Assembly (NCBI GenBank): GCA_003952965.2
Contig: CM025855.1
Span: 32,560,862-32,624,861 of the forward strand
Reading direction: 5' to 3'
Length of the DNA: 64,000 nucleotides
Source: Morella rubra
Taxonomy: Eukaryota; Streptophyta; Magnoliopsida; Fagales; Myricaceae
In this document: positions 47,453 to 59,015 of the stretch, in pieces
Position numbering within the stretch: the first letter of the stretch is position 1
How the letters are laid out: each line of letters begins with the position of its first letter
Program-made: the position numbers and the translations under genes
The notes under the pieces: generated by a model
Databases searched by the model: none
Told to the model about the DNA's origin: nothing
What the model saw: the letters and a program-made list of their open reading frames with translations, nothing else

Positions 47453-47873
47453 TTTTTTTTTTTTTTTTCCTTTTAGGCCTCAGTAATTTGATAGTTTTTT
47501 TAACCGTATCTACTAAAGTTTCAGTTTACGACGGAGGACGGGAAGTTGTTTGGGGGTTCTGCTAGTTGGACGGTTATCTAGCATGTATATTACGGGCCTC
47601 ATCCTATGCTCGAAAATAGAATGTGATTATGGGCCTCTCTTCTCTTTAGCTCGGAGAGATGTTGGGCTGGAGGCAGCAACGAGCACCATCGTTCCCTAAT
47701 ACGGGCAGCAGCTCACAGAGCCCTATCTTCTGCCTCTTTTCTCTTTTCTTATCCTTTTTTTCCACAGAAATTCACAATTCTCTCTGAACTCATTGTAAAC
47801 TCATCATTATCGTGTTAGATATTGCTGCTTTTCTTGTAGCTTCTAAACAGACTCCATAAATCCAGCGATCACA

Positions 47874-47969
47874 ATGGCAGCAGCACCAAAGTACTACCAC
47901 CAAAGCAATGGACTCAAACATGTTTCTGTCAGGCAGCATCTCAACATCTATTCAGCTGAGACATCATAG
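47874..47969 (+). CDS. Possible 31-codon ORF with good start context (convergent to LYM2 3' end)
   Basis: ATG at 47874 in the context CACAATGGC, preceded by a pyrimidine-rich 5' UTR-like stretch, and stop TAG at 47967-47969. The product would be basic and hydrophilic. No domain recognised. It may equally be the antisense of the LYM2 3' UTR or a broken gene start. Confidence 0.2.
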   Translation: MAAAPKYYHQSNGLKHVSVRQHLNIYSAETS

Positions 47970-48151
47970 GATAAGAAACAACATTCGCCCATCTAATAAG
48001 GAACAAGACTTGAGAGACAACTCTCCAATCAAGAAACTTCAAATTTCCGCTCGCAGATACAATCAGTTTTAAGTCTTGATCACATGCATCAATAGAGATG
48101 CTTTATGGTACAGGTTGAGAATGGATGAAACCCGTAGAAGATACAGACGCC

Positions 48152-51100
48152 TTATTGAGAAAGATGAAGACAGAAGAAGATCAATTGAATAGAGATGAGA
48201 AAGAAGTTCCATCCCCAACCTTGGAAACCAATCTTCGATGCGGCAGAAGCTGTTTGGCCAACAATGAAAAGCAAACAAGTCTTTGGTTAATCACTACACT
48301 TGCCTATAAATGAAAGAGGTTGCATATCACAAAAGAATTTGCAGATATCTTCATTTTTCAGCTTTAAGTTGTTAAACAATGTGAGAACCAAGAAATTTTG
48401 GATAACTATGCTGATAATTAGTTCACAAAACAAGCTAGAAGAAGGTATTATTGTAAGAGATTGCTGGTTGTTTCTCATTTTGCAGAGGACAGATTTTGTT
48501 CTTCCTGCTTGTATATTAGGAACAGACACTCATGGCCTGATGAAAAAGAAGCTGCCAGGTGCATGGTTAGGAGACATGTATTTTGGTGATATCAAAATAC
48601 CAATGCTCACAATCTTGGGCCAGAACACACAAATCAAACCACTGCAACAGAGATAGTGAATTATTGCACGAACCTGGACAAGTGGACTGGGTGACAAGGG
48701 CTGCCAAAATGGTTTGGTTAGTGTAACCGGTGTAGGCACAGGTCGTTTGATTGCAACCCGAAGATGTTGCGTTGCCAATGTACAGACTGTCAGCACCTTG
48801 ACATTGCATGGCAGGGCATGTTGTCCAGTTGGATAATGGTTTCAGTCCAGAAGGCTCACACTGCAGTCTGGCCTCACGAGCGAAACAACACAAACTTAAG
48901 AAACCAGAGAAGCCACCACAAATAAGTGCAAAAGCACAGTATCAACATCAAGAGCCATTGAGTTATGCACTTACGTATAGTTGTCGGTTGAGTCACATTT
49001 GCACTTCACACAATTGGAAGCAGTGTAGAGATAAGTGTTATTGGCGACAAGTAGAGGGTAGTCCAGGGAGCTGCTGTTTACATTGGATGAACAAGCTGCA
49101 AAATAACCATTTTGAGAATTGAGTTCTTCCAATAAGCCCATAAACAGCAGATAATGCTGAGACAAAAAGAATATAATTGGTTTAAGTAGTAATTGAAGCT
49201 CCATTAATAAAATGCAGATTGTCCTAGCCAGGCCAACTAATCCTGGTCATTAGGTACACCAATCCTAAGATTAAGGGGCAGCCACTAGTCCCTAAACCTG
49301 TGCCCAGAAAGTTCCCCATCTATTTGACCTTTGATTGGGTTGGAAATGGATCGAGATAAATTGGTGTTAAGCCCTATTACGAACAGAAAATTGGCTTCTA
49401 CTCTAAACTGGATCCTAAGGATGTGATGTGTAATCTAATCAGATCCATTATCATCTTCCTCAAATCAAAATAAATAAGGTAATCATTTAATGGACATTTC
49501 TATATACTCCATTTGGTATATCCAATAATTGAGTGATTAAGTCAATGAGAGACAATGAGTCAGGTTGGACTAATTACCGACATGGGGCATCTCACTCGTG
49601 ACACGAACACAACCTGTTACCTACGAGTACGCAGTTTTGGAAGAAGAAAAAATTAAATAAAATAAAAAGTACCAAGTCAGTGGGCACCATTGATGATGGA
49701 TAGTAGAAGACGAGCCAGTGGTCGTGAAACCCGCTAGACAAGTTGTGCCCAGTGTGCACCTGACAGCTTGTCCCCTCTCAAAATTGGATATTCTGGTTTA
49801 AAATTTTCTATAATTTGAACTGAAAGTGATTTTTAGTGTGTGGAAATGTAACTTTATTTTCATATTTTTTATTTTTTAGTAAGATTAAAATTATCATTTT
49901 AAACGAAATTATTTAACAAAAGTGTAAAAGCGGATTGTTGGTGGGTGCAGAAATAATAATTTAAATTTTAAAGTGTAAAATATTAAAACTCTCGGTATAA
50001 AATGTATTTATTTATTATTAATCCTATATGCTAAATAATGCATGAGTAGGGTCAAATACGGAAAAAGAAAAGTTACAACAACCCAAAAAAACAAAATAAT
50101 GTGAAAGGCTTCCTCAAAAGTAAATAAGAAATTTGGGTATTCCATTAAATAACTTTCTTTAGCTCTAGCTATTGGTTTAGAAATTTTAGTTTAGAAGATC
50201 ATCACTTTTAAAATAATATAAATTATTAAAATTATCATATTTAAGTTTTAAAATTATCAAAATTTATCAACATTCATCCCACTTAATCTATTTTTTATAT
50301 ATTTTAATATCTTATTTTCTATATATTTCAATCTAGGATACAACAGAAAAATGTTGATGCATTTTAATAATTTTTTTAAAACCAAAAAGCTAAGATTTGG
50401 TAGCTTTGGCCTCTTATTTCACATTTTGACTTAAATTTATGGGCGAAAGTGATATTCCTTATCACAGATAACTTTTTAAAAATTTTTAGACAATTCTTTT
50501 AAGGATTCTTAACAGCTTATTCAAATTTTGTTTTCTACTTTAACAAAAAAAATATATTTTTTTATTTTAGCTATCAATTTTTTAAAAACACTTTCAGCAA
50601 TTTCTTTATTTTAATCATTTATTTTTATAATTTATTTAAATATTATTTTTTTAAAAATTTTTTATTTTTTTTTATTTATATTTTAAATTTTTATTTTAAA
50701 AAATCTGAGAAAAAAAAAAAAAAAAAAAGAGAACATGAGAAAAAAGATAAAAAAGAATAAAAAAAATTGAATATTTTAAAGTAGTAAAATAAATAATAAT
50801 TTTTTTAAAATAAAAAATTACTGTTTATATATTAAATTTTTTTTTATATATTATTAGAAAAGATAAATTGTTAGAAAGTTTTTTTGATTTTTTGTTAAAT
50901 TAAAATTTTATTTTAATTAAAATAGAAAAATAGAAAAATGGCTAGAAATGCCTAATATTTAGAATAAACAAATTAGTCAAAAAAAAACATAGAAAGAAAA
51001 ATGGTAAAGAACCAAAAACCAACCTTTGAGAGGGACATCAAGGACTTGGCCGGCCTGAAGTTCTGAGGCATTAGCCATCTGATTGAGACTCAACAGAGTC

Positions 51101-51672
51101 GCCTGAGTCGTCCCGTACTCCTGTGCTATCTCCTCCACTGTGCTTCCTTTTGGCACCACGTATCCGTAATGGACGACCTTCATCCCATCCACGTCGTCGC
51201 AGCTGCACGGCAGTGGGATCCAAAACTGCTGCCCGACGTCAATATTGGTCGCGTCGGGCACCTTATTGGCTGCCGCGATTTGCTCGTAAGTCACTAGCCC
51301 CGCGAACAGGTCGTGGGCGATATGGTACATAGTGTCCCCACTCCGGACAGTGTACACGGGTGTGCCATTGGAGACACCCGTCCCGTTGGCGCAGAGGCAG
51401 GTGAAGGGGATTCGGATGGTCTTGCCCGCGCTCACGGTTTGGTTGATTGAGGTGGAGGTGGGGAGGTTGTTGGCGCCGATGAGGTTATGGAACTTCTTGA
51501 CCTGGAAGAGGGTTTGGATGGCGGCCAAGTTGGTGGCGTTGGGGGCCACGAAGTCGACCAGGGCGGTACAAGTAGAGCCGGTACTTTTGCACTTGAAATT
51601 TGCCTGGACCGTCGATGTGGCGGCCAGAGCAGAGACTAAGAGTACACCCAGAAGCGCCTTAGCGTAACCCAT
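48152..51672 (-). CDS. LYM2: LysM domain GPI-anchored protein (LYM2/CEBiP-like)
   Basis: Four exons: 51024-51672, 48975-49095, 48674-48867, 48152-48249; 353 aa, in frame with GT-AG introns. Signal peptide residues 1-24. Extracellular part with three LysM units (about 42-90, 107-153, 170-215) separated by the CxC pairs CLC and CSC, then a CKC and Cys-rich region. The C terminus is Ser/Ala followed by a hydrophobic tail, a GPI-anchor signal. The size matches LYM2 (about 350) better than LYM1/3 (about 420). Family knowledge: LYM2 binds chitin oligomers at the plasma membrane and plasmodesmata and takes part in antifungal immunity. Exon 1 is GC-rich and separated from exon 2 by a roughly 1.9-kb intron of AT-rich repeat sequence. 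The terminal exon was placed from the acceptor CAG|CT and the GPI tail. Confidence 0.88.
49205..51000. other. Large LYM2 intron 1, AT-rich
   Basis: No exon. The right half (50440-50950) is nearly pure A/T with palindromic runs ('ttttttaaaaa') and looks like a decayed foldback. A poly-A stretch lies at about 50710-50727. Confidence 0.5.
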
Positions 51673-52649
51673 CTCTCCCTCTCTCTCTCTCTCCCTCCTT
51701 AGCTGTGATCTTTCGTCTATATCTGTAGGAAGCAGACGAAGAAGAAAAAGAGGTACTGTTGGGTTTTTTATAAATTTGCGGAGACTTCGATCAAGCTAGC
51801 AAATGGCGTCTCGGACTAGGGTCACGTTTGACAGCTCAGCGAACTCGGCCAGGTTTTTTTTTTTCTTTCTTTTTCTTTTGGTTAATTAATTTTAACTCGG
51901 CCAGGTTATTACATGCTGTTTTTTAATTGATAAAAAAATCCTCATGTACCATGGTAAAGTCGGGACAAATCCACCATCACTTCAACGGGAAAATTTCACA
52001 TAATTTGAGAATTATTAGAACATAATAAGAATATTATAATTTGAACAGTAGTTGAAAACAACTACAACTATCACTTAAACTAAAAAATTATGAATTTTTA
52101 GACACAGTCAGCAGACCACTCAACCTCCATCTCGGGTGGTAGAGTAGTTTTTTCACACGTTATTCTTGTCGTACTTTTCCACTGGTTAATCGTCCGACAT
52201 TTTTACGGGCGACAATCTGTTGTGGTTGTGGCAACTCTGGCACCGCTAGTTGCGACGCTGAGTTTGCGATATCTCAATGATCCACGTATTAACCAATTAG
52301 GGTGACGTTCGTTTTTATGTTTTTTTAAAATTTTGATAAAATTGTAAATATTTAAGTGGTGTTAAAATTATATAAAAATGCGTGTAAAAATTGTTAAAAG
52401 GATTGATATGTGTAAAAAATAATAAAATATTATATTAAAATACGTGTATATTATAATATTTAAATTGTAAAAATAAAAATAAGATCCAAATATTAGATAA
52501 AAACGAACATTACCTAACTCTGAGATAATAAGGATGCCAGAGTTTTTGTACGACGCTGCCAATCAGCAAGCCCACAGAATTAAATTTTTCGGTTAAAGGT
52601 GATCACCATGAAGGGATATGCTTTTATGGCGCAGCAACTAAAGAGAATC

Positions 52650-52682
<33 letters not shown>

Positions 52683-53060
52683 CCGGGGTTATGACATTCA
52701 GCTCCACGTTGACCCATTGAAGTGCATCTACTTTTTCCATCAGTCTGTTCTTGATGGATGACAACTAGAACTCGACTCCATAGCAACTTCCTTCTAATGT
52801 TCTGTGAAAAAAAATATCTGTTCCTTCTCATAGGCTAGGTGGAATCCGGTGGTGAATGAATGCTTGTTAACTGATCCCACTCAATTGTAAGGAAAGTTGA
52901 AAAACACGATATTATTTTACTTTGTCATCAGTCTAAACTCTGAAGGAAGAAACTTATATGTGGGGTTCCAACTAGTTTATGAAAAATCAACTGCAGATCA
53001 GCGACTCTGTATCTCAAAAAAAGTACCAAGTAAAAAATGAAAAACAAAATTGTACACGTA
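51673..53060. other. LYM2 promoter and intergenic region
   Basis: A (TC)n tract immediately upstream of the LYM2 start (about 51675-51697). Non-coding AT-rich sequence follows, then an A-run at 52650-52681. No other gene seen. Confidence 0.5.
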
Positions 53061-54749
53061 TCACTTCTCCTCCAAGCGGCACAGTATTGACTCAGCGAAG
53101 CTCTGTTGCCTGCAAATGCAGCAAGAATAAGCTTCAAAATGTAAGTATCGTCTCGTCCATCTCTAGTTGCTTACACAGGAGAAAGAGGTATTTTTTGGTG
53201 GTTTTTTTTTCTTTTCCCTAATCAGGCGTAAGAAATGTTACTTACTTCAGTTCTTTATGTTTTGGGCTAGGCCGAGAGTACTTCAGATATCCATCCCACG
53301 GAACCATTTTGAGACCTGCTCTAACAGCTATTATGCTCCTAACCCTGCGCAAGAGCATCATTAGGACTATGAATAGCTATTTCATAAAAAAGAAATGGGA
53401 TCCATACCAAAGAAACATATCTATGTTAATTCAAAAACATATGTGCTCCATGCCATTGCTTAACTCTCACTGCAACTAGAGAGGAGATAACTTACCTCTC
53501 TGCAAACTCGATGGCAGTCTCTCCGGGTTTCAGGTGCTGGGGCTCCAAGTACCAAACATCACAAACAACAGCCCAGGATGTCATGAGCTGCAGCAGATGC
53601 ATCGTGAAGGATTGCCTAAAAGACAAAGCATGTAGTCCAACAATTACACCCCTACTTCCACTAGCAGCAGATGAAAATAGGTCAATGACTAAGACAAAAG
53701 ACAAAGGTGAACTGAACTGCAATCCACCTAAATCCTAGCTCAAACAAGGAATTTATCTCCCCTATGATTGTTACAAAAGCATGAATACCAGATGGTTTGA
53801 TTTCCGGCAAAGCCTTGCCCCAAGATAAAACGCATCAAATGGTCTTTACCACAGTCTAAATAAAGGGGATATGTTCGTGTCAACAGCTTTGCTGTCATCA
53901 ACTCACCTTAGCTCACAACTGGACGTTTTCCTTTCTTATTCTTTCCATTAATTTGTATAGCTAGCACCATTAGACTATAGCTAACAACAGCCATAGAATT
54001 CCTTGCATAGGCAACAGATACTTCATTTCTTTTTTTGCATAGTTTGCTTCAGTAGCTCTATATATTGATAAGGAGCCACACAGCCAAGCTATTCGGCCAA
54101 TTCAACAAATATTGTCAGTTCGGTGCATTAATACCATTCTATAGACGCCTAAATTTGGTAAGCTGTAAGGAGCTACTTACTTCCGGCTATTCCAAAAAGC
54201 ATCAACAAATATTTTGTTGTACTTTATTGCAATTGGGCAAACAGTACAGCCGAGTTCAAATGCACCCTACAGATCATTGAAAATAGACATATGAGAAATA
54301 GAAATTAAAAGGTTTGAGATCTCAAAAAAAAAAAAATCTTTCCCCTTGGAGAGAGAGAGAGAGAGAGAGAGAGAGCTCTTGAGGGAAAATTAGAGGGAAG
54401 AAACATATAGGTTTCTATTCCCATCGACAAGAAAAGAAAAACTTCATCTGTAGCATTTCTATGATGTAAAACCATTCACGTGTACCTTCTTGAACATAAC
54501 TGTGTACTGATTATTTACACACGTTCCCTCTGGAAATATGAGAAGAGGATTATTATCAGTTCCCTGGACGTGTTCCCTCAACCTGCCACATACAAGTTCA
54601 TATTACCATAACAAAACTGAACTTCTTATATAATCAGCATCCACAATGTGATTCAACTTACTTCCTTGCCACAATTACACGATCCGCTGCCTCTGTGCGA
54701 TTGAACCAAATACATCCTACACTCTCTAATGCAGTGTTTTGCAAGAGTC
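53061..54749 (-). CDS. GPAT9: Glycerol-3-phosphate acyltransferase 9 (3' part; 5' exons lost in assembly gap)
   Basis: Six exons of the C-terminal half: 54662-54749, 54486-54582, 54181-54266, 53496-53615, 53246-53344, 53061-53109; stop TGA 53061-53063, about 178 residues, all phases match. Motifs: acyltransferase block II CIWFNR, block III FPEGTC, block IV CPIAIKY, then a Trp-rich C-terminal region (TSWAVVCDVWYLEPQ) characteristic of plant GPAT9. Family knowledge: GPAT9 is the ER sn-1 glycerol-3-phosphate acyltransferase that starts membrane and storage glycerolipid synthesis. The visible 5' end needs one more base for its first codon, so further exons exist; they should carry the HxxxxD catalytic block and lie in or beyond the 1000-N gap. 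Confidence 0.92.
54346..54376. repeat. (GA)n microsatellite in GPAT9 intron
   Basis: About 14 consecutive GA units, likely length-polymorphic. Confidence 0.9.
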
Positions 54750-55151
54750 CTGCACAGCAAACAAAAATAGATGCAATTGTCCCAGTGACACCAGTTCACT
54801 AAATAGAACAAGTATAAAACAGATTAAATGTACCACAGATCATAAGAGCCAAAAATTATCCATTTTAACTTATATAAACTCAGTGGACTATTTCCACAGC
54901 CAAAAGTGGATGGGCTGCAACTTGGAAGTATGATATCTGGACTATGTCAAGAATGCACCTCTTCTTCTCAGGCCAGTACACCATCCCAAGGAATTCATCA
55001 CATGTATCTTACATGAAGAACACAAATTTCTAAAACACATAGTTCCCTATTCCAGTCGGGCAAGTGAACCCTTTTACAAAATAAGATTACCCAAATGACA
55101 CACAATAACAATGTATTTGCAAACAGAAAAAGTCACAATCCAAGCGCAAGA

Positions 55152-56151
55152 NNNNNNNNNNNNNNNNNNNNNNNNNNNNNNNNNNNNNNNNNNNNNNNNN
55201 NNNNNNNNNNNNNNNNNNNNNNNNNNNNNNNNNNNNNNNNNNNNNNNNNNNNNNNNNNNNNNNNNNNNNNNNNNNNNNNNNNNNNNNNNNNNNNNNNNNN
55301 NNNNNNNNNNNNNNNNNNNNNNNNNNNNNNNNNNNNNNNNNNNNNNNNNNNNNNNNNNNNNNNNNNNNNNNNNNNNNNNNNNNNNNNNNNNNNNNNNNNN
55401 NNNNNNNNNNNNNNNNNNNNNNNNNNNNNNNNNNNNNNNNNNNNNNNNNNNNNNNNNNNNNNNNNNNNNNNNNNNNNNNNNNNNNNNNNNNNNNNNNNNN
55501 NNNNNNNNNNNNNNNNNNNNNNNNNNNNNNNNNNNNNNNNNNNNNNNNNNNNNNNNNNNNNNNNNNNNNNNNNNNNNNNNNNNNNNNNNNNNNNNNNNNN
55601 NNNNNNNNNNNNNNNNNNNNNNNNNNNNNNNNNNNNNNNNNNNNNNNNNNNNNNNNNNNNNNNNNNNNNNNNNNNNNNNNNNNNNNNNNNNNNNNNNNNN
55701 NNNNNNNNNNNNNNNNNNNNNNNNNNNNNNNNNNNNNNNNNNNNNNNNNNNNNNNNNNNNNNNNNNNNNNNNNNNNNNNNNNNNNNNNNNNNNNNNNNNN
55801 NNNNNNNNNNNNNNNNNNNNNNNNNNNNNNNNNNNNNNNNNNNNNNNNNNNNNNNNNNNNNNNNNNNNNNNNNNNNNNNNNNNNNNNNNNNNNNNNNNNN
55901 NNNNNNNNNNNNNNNNNNNNNNNNNNNNNNNNNNNNNNNNNNNNNNNNNNNNNNNNNNNNNNNNNNNNNNNNNNNNNNNNNNNNNNNNNNNNNNNNNNNN
56001 NNNNNNNNNNNNNNNNNNNNNNNNNNNNNNNNNNNNNNNNNNNNNNNNNNNNNNNNNNNNNNNNNNNNNNNNNNNNNNNNNNNNNNNNNNNNNNNNNNNN
56101 NNNNNNNNNNNNNNNNNNNNNNNNNNNNNNNNNNNNNNNNNNNNNNNNNNN
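55152..56151. other. Assembly gap (exactly 1000 N)
   Basis: The round size suggests an arbitrary placeholder, so the true distance and even the adjacency of the right-hand sequence to GPAT9 are unknown. Confidence 0.98.
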
Positions 56152-57612
56152 GCTCTGTCACCCACTTTGCTGCATGTGCATCAACAGCTTGCCTTTCCAC
56201 TGTCATATGGAGCCGTGATCTGATCGATCTGGTCCAAAATATAAATCCCTCTTCTTCTTCTTCTTCTGTTGACTGACACTACTTTTTTTTTTTGTCTGAT
56301 GGGGGATGGCTATGTCTCTTATGTCGCCAACTTTTTTCGAGCGACTGACAGCTTCGGTCTACTGTCAGATGGAGCCCAATTCTGCCCGTACTGTCGCGTG
56401 CAATTCATATGGTTGTTGGTTTTGTCGCTGTCCAAATGCCAGCTTCATTTAGGCAAATTTCTTTTCTCCCAAACAAATAAGACATAAGTTTTCAAACCAC
56501 TCTTGCATGACTAGTACATTTCCTCAAACCCATTGCTTTACGCTTCGGGAAAGAAGCAAAGGCTTAAGGACCGGCCGTCGTAATCGAATGTTTATGATTT
56601 TGCTTGTGGTAGCTAGAGAGCTAGACTAGCCTAACGTCTTCCTTTTCCTGTAAGGGTCTTTTATGTTAAAATCTTGCCTTTAGAATGTGAAACAGGACCA
56701 AATTTTTGTTGAATATCTGATTGTGAGAGCTAGAAATCTTTTGTGATAAGGACGTTGGTAGTTTAAATTAGATATATCTATTGCAAATGATGTGGTAGCT
56801 ATAATTAACTGGTGCAGTTGAATATTATTTTTTTTCTTTTCTGGTGGGAAATAACTTGGCCATGTGAATTGCACGAGAAGGAAAGTTTTACTTGTCTATG
56901 TGGATTGCACGAAGGAAATGAAAACTTTCCGCCCTAATGTAGGCGTAAGATTCTTTCATCGTTCGCTTCCTATATATCCCGCTAGCTCGCAGGGAACATG
57001 TAGCGCTAGAAATTTCAATATAATAGGCACCGATCCAGACTCGCTCAAGAAGTGCCCGTCGCAATCCTATTTCATAGGGCTTTGGGAGATGAGTAGAAAC
57101 AAGTACACGGTTTTTTTTTTTTTTTTTTTTTTTTTGCCATTTTTTTAAAATCTATATGCCTTCTTCACTAGAGGTTAACGCCAATAACCCCCCCCCCCCC
57201 CCATCAGTAAAAGATCACGATGCTGCAGAATTGATTATACTCCAAGGGACAACCACCATGTCAGCTCGCTAGAGATACTCTTTATAATTAAGGAATATAA
57301 TTTAAACATCTATACTTTTTTTTTTCTCTCGCAAATATGGAATGCTTAACAAAAGAGTGGAGCAGCACTTATTACAAGCACCTGCCCGTACGTACAATGG
57401 GTCCAATAGGCTTCTTATCAAGGTATCATATCTTGAGAGTGGGTGACCTAATTACTGCTTGTTGTGCAATTTCAGCCACAACCACGGCTTCAATGATGAA
57501 ACCAGATAACTTGCTGATCAAAAGGCTAACCAGCTTAAAACGAAAGGACGGTTACTTATTCCATCAAGTGCCTTAGATCGATTAATTAGTCTTTTTTTTT
57601 TTTTTTTTTTTT
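56152..57612. other. Non-coding sequence right of the gap
   Basis: No exon that matches the missing GPAT9 5' half was recognised here. Contains T-runs (about 57112-57135) and a C-run (57189-57202). Small ORFs have no recognisable domains. Confidence 0.45.
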
Positions 57613-58007
57613 GGGTAAATACACTTTTTATCCTAAAACTACAATGACTTTTGCCCTTTACACCTTAAACTATCATTCTTGTTACATTTCACCCTTTAAC
57701 TATCAATTAGACATTTTACTTTATATTAAATTTTTAGACATTTTGCACTCTTCAACTATCAATATTATACACTTCGCATCATCTAATTGACAATGATACC
57801 CTCGAAAATTTTAGTGAAATAATTGATAATATCTTTAATATATGTAAAGTGGTTAAGGCATTATCGTCATTTTAGTCTAAAAATTTGAACAGAGGGTGCA
57901 AAGTGTAAAAATTTGGTAGTTAGAGGGTGAAATGTAACAAAAAAAATAGTTTAGTGTGCAAAGTGCAAAACTTATAATATTTTATAGGTGAAAAATATAT
58001 TTATTTT
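57613..58007. mobile_element. Long-TIR foldback element, family 2
   Basis: Left arm 'taaatacactttttatcctaaaact...cttgttacatttcaccctttaactatcaa' and right arm, its reverse complement, at about 57893-58007. Same family as 3499-3892 and 9749-10122. Confidence 0.65.
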
Positions 58008-58589
58008 TATTTTTTCTTCTTTTCCTTATATAGCACTGTAACCGGACGATGCAACTAGAATTTGGAATTTCAATTGTTCTTTGACAGAGAGGCGAACTTG
58101 TTCATAGTATATAGTGGAGGGCACCTACTTTATCCAGTGCGGGAACTTTAGAATCACCTGATCATGATCATGATTTGATAATTCAGGGTATGTCTGGTCT
58201 TTTAGGGTTCGACATTTTTGACACGGGGGAAGTTGTAATTATGGGATGATTGCAATTTTATCAGAATTGACAAATGGTTGGACAAATCGGGTCTGGGCCG
58301 GTCACCTTTATTTGGGTTTGGTTGAAAAGCATGTTATTTGTACCTAACCCACTTAGCAATCGGATAGGGTACTTTAGGTCGCCCTAGCTATATGCTTAGA
58401 GTAGGACTTAAGGAGTTGACATTTTTTGTCGTTTAACTTTTGATCAAACAAAGGTTCGGCCTTCAGAATACTTCCAGTAGATTGATCAACTCGCTTTCGG
58501 GTTCAAAGCTTTACCCATTAAGCATATTTGTAGTTTCGTGGGATTTTGGAAGATCAAAATTGGTGTCAGTTATTTCGTTTCTTACCCTT

Positions 58590-58935
58590 TGCTTGTATGC
58601 TTAATTTTGAGATTAATGATTTTTTAAAAATATAAATTAAAGATATCACAACTTTGATTTTTTTTTTAGATGGCGAGGCTATCCAAAATTTCGCTCACCA
58701 ATTCCATGGGATTGAGCAATCCCCCAGCTTCCCTCCTGTTCCATCTCATCCCACACAAATTACTCAATAATTATCAAGATGCAGACTTTAGAGATGACAC
58801 CAAAGAATTTGTATGCTTAATTTTGAGATTAGTGATTTTTTTTTTTTTTTGAATTTTTTTAAACAAAAATATAAATTAAGGATATCACAACTTTGAATTT
58901 TTTTTTTAGATGGCAAGGCTATCGCTCACTAATTC
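58590..58935. repeat. Local direct duplication (about 230-bp period)
   Basis: 'tgcttaattttgagatta' and 'tatcacaactttga...tttttagatggc[g/a]aggctatc' occur at 58598-58683 and again at 58815-58923, with similar T-runs between. Non-coding. Confidence 0.7.
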
Positions 58936-58944
58936 CAACGGGCT

Positions 58945-59015
58945 GTAGCACTTGATAATTTAGAATGAGCAAATCTTCAAATCTAAGCCTAGACCACCAG
59001 GCCAATCCCATAACA
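58945..59015 (-). repeat. Possible SINE fragment
   Basis: The minus strand carries an A box-like TTGGCCTGGTGGTC (complement in 58991-59006), similar to the SINE heads at 6.3 and 12.6 kb. The B box is degenerate. Confidence 0.3.

Noticed and set aside
51332..51667. 111-codon plus-strand ORF across LYM2 exon 1
   Set aside because: Antisense shadow of a GC-rich LysM exon.
55074..56276. Long ORFs of about 360-390 codons across the second N run
   Set aside because: They consist almost only of N and are artefacts; the same applies to 2298-3176.
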